Part shown: positions 6,661-8,743 of the stretch, piece after piece
Numbering within the stretch: position 1 is the first letter of the stretch
Layout of the letters: every line of letters starts with the position of its first letter
From: Campylobacteraceae bacterium
Lineage (GTDB): Bacteria > Campylobacterota > Campylobacteria > Campylobacterales > Sulfurovaceae
DNA length: 8,743 bases
Direction: 5' to 3'
NCBI GenBank assembly: GCA_026986355.1
Contig: JALSOO010000179.1
Span: forward strand, 1 to 8,743
Position numbers and translations under genes: made by a program
The notes under the pieces: model-generated
The model's database searches: none
Seen by the model: only the letters and a program-made list of their open reading frames with translations
What the model was told of the DNA's origin: nothing

Positions 6661-6666
6661 ATTATA
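6661..6666 (-). promoter_or_regulatory. Candidate -10 promoter of gatC (leftward)
   Basis: A perfect TATAAT on the minus strand (6666 down to 6661) in AATATATAATGCG lies 36 nt before the gatC GTG, giving a leader of roughly 30 nt with the AAGGA site. It faces the rhodanese promoter in a 95-bp divergent spacer that otherwise shows nothing else definite. Confidence 0.42.
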
Positions 6667-6682
6667 TATTAAAAGAGTTTAA

Positions 6683-6690
6683 TGTATAAG
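6683..6690 (+). promoter_or_regulatory. Candidate -10 promoter of the rhodanese gene (rightward)
   Basis: The plus strand has TGTATAAG at 6683-6690, a TG directly followed by a TATAAG hexamer, 29 nt before the ATG at 6720. It is back to back with the gatC promoter, whose TATAAT lies about 20 bp to the left. No -35 is evident. Motif match only. Confidence 0.33.
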
Positions 6691-6719
6691 TGTGTAAAAA
6701 ATATAAAAGGTTATTAATA

Positions 6720-7064
6720 ATGAGCAATCTATTAGAAAAAAGTTATGTACATTCAGAAGAGTTAGAGGAGCTTTTAAAAGAGCGAGAAGCAGGTAAAGTT
6801 GATTTTATTTTAGTTGATGTACGAGAGCAGATGGAGTATGACCAAGGGCATATCAAAGGTGTGGATTTATTAAAACCAACATCAACCTTTCAATCATGGG
6901 CTCAAGGTTTTTTAGATGAGAATATGGATAAAACAGTGATTTTTACTTGTAGAACAGATAGTCGTTCAGGTCAAGTACAACGTGTATTTCAACAAAATGG
7001 AATGGCAAAAGTGATTAACCATGCAGGTGGTATCGTCTCTTATAGAGGAGAGATAGAGAGATAA
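6720..7064 (+). CDS. Single-domain rhodanese-like sulfurtransferase
   Basis: 114 residues, no signal peptide, so a cytosolic stand-alone rhodanese domain of GlpE/PspE size. Such proteins carry persulfide on an active cysteine and pass sulfur between donors and acceptors such as thiosulfate, glutathione persulfide or cyanide. Domain landmarks are LVDVREQMEYDQGHIKGV (31-48; usual form DVRE..E...GHI.GA), IFTCRTDSRS (74-83) with Cys77 at the catalytic position, and INHAGGIVSY (99-108; usual GG...W). The active loop here is CRTDSRS, where the classical loop is CRxGxRS; the Gly is Asp. The start at ATG 6720 is chosen because AAGG lies 9 nt upstream; a GTG at 6690 in frame would add ten residues including the ribosome site itself. 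Sulfur-oxidising Campylobacterota carry many such proteins. The substrate cannot be told. Confidence 0.88.
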   Translation: MSNLLEKSYVHSEELEELLKEREAGKVDFILVDVREQMEYDQGHIKGVDLLKPTSTFQSWAQGFLDENMDKTVIFTCRTDSRSGQVQRVFQQNGMAKVINHAGGIVSYRGEIER

Positions 7065-7095
7065 ACTGATATTTCACTCTTATGACTCATTTAAA

Positions 7096-7104
7096 TGTTA
7101 TAAT
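7096..7104 (+). promoter_or_regulatory. Extended -10 promoter of the PAS gene
   Basis: TGTTATAAT at 7096-7104 is an exact match to the extended -10 consensus TGnTATAAT, 36 nt before the TTG start at 7141. The predicted start of transcription falls near 7111, in the middle of a perfect 22-bp palindrome (7100-7121), which would be a suitable operator position. Confidence 0.5.
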
Positions 7105-7121
7105 TTTATATATAAAATTAT
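7100..7121. repeat. Perfect 22-bp AT palindrome at the PAS promoter
   Basis: ATAATTTTATA at 7100-7110 is followed directly by its exact reverse complement at 7111-7121, with no spacer. It overlaps the -10 hexamer and the expected transcription start. It consists only of A and T, so chance is more likely than for mixed sequence, but 11 matching arm bases is long. It is a possible binding site for a dimeric regulator. Confidence 0.6.
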
Positions 7122-7140
7122 TTTAATATAGGAATAAGAA

Positions 7141-7704
7141 TTGCATACAACTAGACCCCTACCCATTGATAGAGAGATAAAAGTTGGCTCAAAAGAGTTT
7201 TTAGTTAGTAAAACTGATGAGAAAGGTATTATACTCTATGTAAATGATACCTTTTGTGATGTGACAGGTTATGAAGAGATAGAGGTATTGGGCAAAGCCC
7301 ACAATATCGTTCGACATCCCGATATGCCTGCTGTTATATTTTTACTAATGTGGAGACAGATACAAAGTGGTAAAAATATTAGAGCTTTGATTAAAAATCT
7401 TGCACGTTCAGGAGAGTACTATTGGGTTAGTACAGATTTTGAGATACATAAAGAGAACGATTCAACCACTTATGTAGCATTTAGACGTGCTGTTCCTAAA
7501 AAATCTGTTCGTACCATTGAACCTCTCTATGAACATCTATTAAAAGTTGAAAAAGCACATGGATTAAAAGCATCTCTAGTTTATCTACAAGGTTTTTTAA
7601 ATGAGAGACATCAGACATTTGAAGATTATATGGATTCTGTATTAAAACCAAAAGGTTTAATGGCTTTAATCTTTAATAAGATGAAAAACACTTTCTTAAA
7701 GTAG
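7141..7704 (+). CDS. PAS-domain redox sensor, Aer/CetB-like
   Basis: 187 residues, no membrane helix. Residues about 15-120 form one PAS domain of the Aer type, with the signature HNIVRHPDMP (54-63), W71 after it, the SGKNIRALIKNLARSGEYYWV stretch (76-96) and FRR (114-116). In Aer and Campylobacter CetB this PAS type binds FAD and reports respiratory redox state for energy taxis. Residues 121-187 are a mostly helical, basic tail with no methyl-accepting, HAMP, kinase or GGDEF domain, so output needs a partner such as a CetA-like receptor not in the window. The start is TTG at 7141, with AGGA 7 nt upstream and no better in-frame start; the N-terminus TRPLPIDREI matches the family. It has its own promoter 77 bp after the rhodanese gene. 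FAD binding and energy taxis are inferred from similarity. Confidence 0.87.
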   Translation: MHTTRPLPIDREIKVGSKEFLVSKTDEKGIILYVNDTFCDVTGYEEIEVLGKAHNIVRHPDMPAVIFLLMWRQIQSGKNIRALIKNLARSGEYYWVSTDFEIHKENDSTTYVAFRRAVPKKSVRTIEPLYEHLLKVEKAHGLKASLVYLQGFLNERHQTFEDYMDSVLKPKGLMALIFNKMKNTFLK

Positions 7705-7706
7705 CA

Positions 7707-7759
7707 TACTCTATAAAATTATTTTATATTAAAATATAAAAAGATTTATTTAAAGAGTA
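7707..7759. repeat. Nested AT-rich inverted repeats after the PAS gene
   Basis: The outer arms TACTCT (7707-7712) and AGAGTA (7754-7759) enclose an inner hairpin, TTTTATAT (7722-7729), a 4-nt loop, and ATATAAAA (7734-7741). This might slow or end PAS transcription, but it is A/T-only inside and lacks a GC stem followed by a T-run. The rest of the 104-bp spacer holds only the candidate promoter at 7766. Confidence 0.35.
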
Positions 7760-7765
7760 AATTAC

Positions 7766-7771
7766 TATAAT
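7766..7771 (+). promoter_or_regulatory. Candidate -10 promoter of the oxidoreductase gene
   Basis: A perfect TATAAT at 7766-7771 lies 37 nt before the ATG at 7809. A weaker TATAAA at 7788-7793 is only 15 nt from the ATG and would leave almost no leader. The first is preferred; no -35 is evident. Confidence 0.38.
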
Positions 7772-7808
7772 CAACGTTTATCTATACTATAAATTTGGAG
7801 AATGTGTA

Positions 7809-8743
7809 ATGAGTGATACAATATATGATTTACTTGTTGTAGGAGGTGGTCCTGGGGGAATAGGGGCTATAGTAGAAGCCAAAATTTTAGGTTTAGGAAA
7901 AGTGTTATTGGTTGAAAAGAGCGATAATCACTCCCATACTATTCGTAAATTTTATAAAGCTAAAAAAAGGGTAGACAAAGATTGGCAAGGTCAAGCTGTT
8001 GACCTTGAAGGTCATATTGATTTTGTTGATGGAACAAAAGAGAGTACTCTTGATTATTTTGATTACCTATTAGATGATGAACAGATTGATAGTAGATTTA
8101 ATTGTGAAGTTTTAAAAATTGAGAAACATAATGATATATTTAATATATATACATCTTGTGGAGATTTTAAAGCTAAAAATGTAATTATATCTATTGGTCG
8201 TATGGGAAAACCAAATAAACCAAGCTATAAGATACCTCCATCTTTACGTTCTAAAGTGGCATTTAATCTCGATAAGTGTGGCATTGGAGAGAGAGTTTTA
8301 ATTGTTGGAGGTGGAGATTCAGCTGTTGAGTATGCTTGTGATTTGAGTCATAAGAATGAAGTTACTTTAACTTATAGACGAGAAGAGTTAACACGTCCAA
8401 ACCCTACCAATCAAAAGATGATAAAAGAGTTTGCTAATGATAATCGTGTAGAGTTAAAATTGGGTATAGATATACAAGATATAGTTAATGAACATGGTAA
8501 AGCTCGTATTAACTTTATTGATGGAACTTATGAACTTTATGATAGCGTTGTCTATGCTATTGGTGGAACAACACCCAAAGATTTTCTAAAAGCATGTGGT
8601 GTCACGCTAGATAAAAAGGGAGAACCAATCTTTAATGAAAATTATGAGAGTGAAACTAAGGGATTATATATCGCAGGAGATATAGCTTTTGCTAGTGGTG
8701 GAAGTATAGCTATTGCACTTAATCATGGATATAGAATTGTGAA
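7809..8743 (+). CDS. FAD-dependent NAD(P) oxidoreductase, thioredoxin-reductase-like without CxxC (partial)
   Basis: Open from ATG 7809 to the right edge, 311 codons read; the C-terminus is cut, probably by only a few dozen residues. GGAG lies 8 nt before the ATG. The first Rossmann fold is VVGGGPGGIGA (10-20) for FAD; IGRMGKP is at 129-135. The second fold, LIVGGGDSAVEYA (164-176), is for NAD(P)H, followed by YRREELTR (189-196), whose arginines favour NADPH; YAIGG is at 249-253 and the C-terminal FAD motif IAGDIA at 288-293. The thioredoxin reductase CxxC is absent between the two folds, and the YpdA-type Cys in the first GGGP-C motif is Gly here. So it is a YpdA-like or ferredoxin/flavodoxin-NADP reductase-like member of the family rather than a true TrxB. 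Campylobacter has a similar protein (Cj0559, as I recall). The physiological acceptor is unknown. Confidence 0.9.
   Translation, partial: MSDTIYDLLVVGGGPGGIGAIVEAKILGLGKVLLVEKSDNHSHTIRKFYKAKKRVDKDWQGQAVDLEGHIDFVDGTKESTLDYFDYLLDDEQIDSRFNCEVLKIEKHNDIFNIYTSCGDFKAKNVIISIGRMGKPNKPSYKIPPSLRSKVAFNLDKCGIGERVLIVGGGDSAVEYACDLSHKNEVTLTYRREELTRPNPTNQKMIKEFANDNRVELKLGIDIQDIVNEHGKARINFIDGTYELYDSVVYAIGGTTPKDFLKACGVTLDKKGEPIFNENYESETKGLYIAGDIAFASGGSIAIALNHGYRIV

Noticed and set aside
6690..6719. GTG at 6690 as start of the rhodanese
   Set aside because: It would translate through the AAGG ribosome site of the ATG at 6720 and add an N-terminus not typical of the family.
7111..7726. 15-nt direct repeat TATAAAATTATTTTA at 7111-7125 and 7712-7726 flanking the PAS gene, as att site or target duplication
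   Set aside because: Only A and T, no transposase or integrase between, and the PAS gene looks native in codon use. Chance is likely.

Overview
This AT-rich window with no IS elements or RNA genes reads as core chromosome of a Campylobacterota bacterium, formerly Epsilonproteobacteria. The strongest evidence is gene order. On the minus strand, reading 5'->3', it runs gatC - pilT - cvpA - fur - lysS - glyA - DUF1882-type protein - single-pass membrane protein. As I recall it, this matches the Campylobacter/Helicobacter block gatC-cvpA-fur-lysS-glyA-hypothetical-SPOR, with pilT placed between gatC and cvpA. A pilT gene and an Aer/CetB-like PAS protein suggest a free-living relative (Sulfurimonas, Sulfurovum or Arcobacter type) rather than a host-adapted Campylobacter. 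I cannot name the genus.

Layout. 1-470 (minus) is the N-terminal part of a membrane-anchored protein cut by the window edge. 531-1031 is a small DUF1882-like protein, 1034-2284 serine hydroxymethyltransferase, and 2401-4047 lysyl-tRNA synthetase with an unusual four-cysteine tail. 4109-4564 is the Fur regulator, 4586-5164 a CvpA membrane protein, 5203-6267 the PilT retraction ATPase and 6334-6624 GatC. Transcription diverges at 6625-6719. To the right, on the plus strand, lie a single-domain rhodanese (6720-7064), a PAS-domain sensor (7141-7704) and a CxxC-less FAD/NAD(P) oxidoreductase cut by the right edge (7809-8743).

How the genes relate. The minus-strand block mixes translation quality and aminoacylation (GatC, LysS), one-carbon and glycine supply (GlyA), iron regulation (Fur) and envelope or surface functions (CvpA, PilT, membrane protein). 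Spacers are mostly 2-66 bp, so much of it may be read as one or a few operons, with candidate internal promoters before cvpA, glyA and the membrane protein. The plus-strand genes have a redox and sulfur theme (sulfurtransferase, probable flavin-PAS redox sensor, flavin oxidoreductase), but each has its own candidate promoter, so functional linkage is only inferred.

No gene-free stretch exceeds 300 bp; the longest spacers are 116, 104 and 95 bp. I see no convincing new defence or mobile system. The most notable items are a REP-like element (GTAG followed by a 10-bp-arm palindrome) between lysS and glyA, the cysteine-bearing C-terminal extension of LysS, a perfect 22-bp palindrome at the PAS gene promoter, the unusual rhodanese active loop, and an AUGUGA start-stop overlapping the gatC GTG start.
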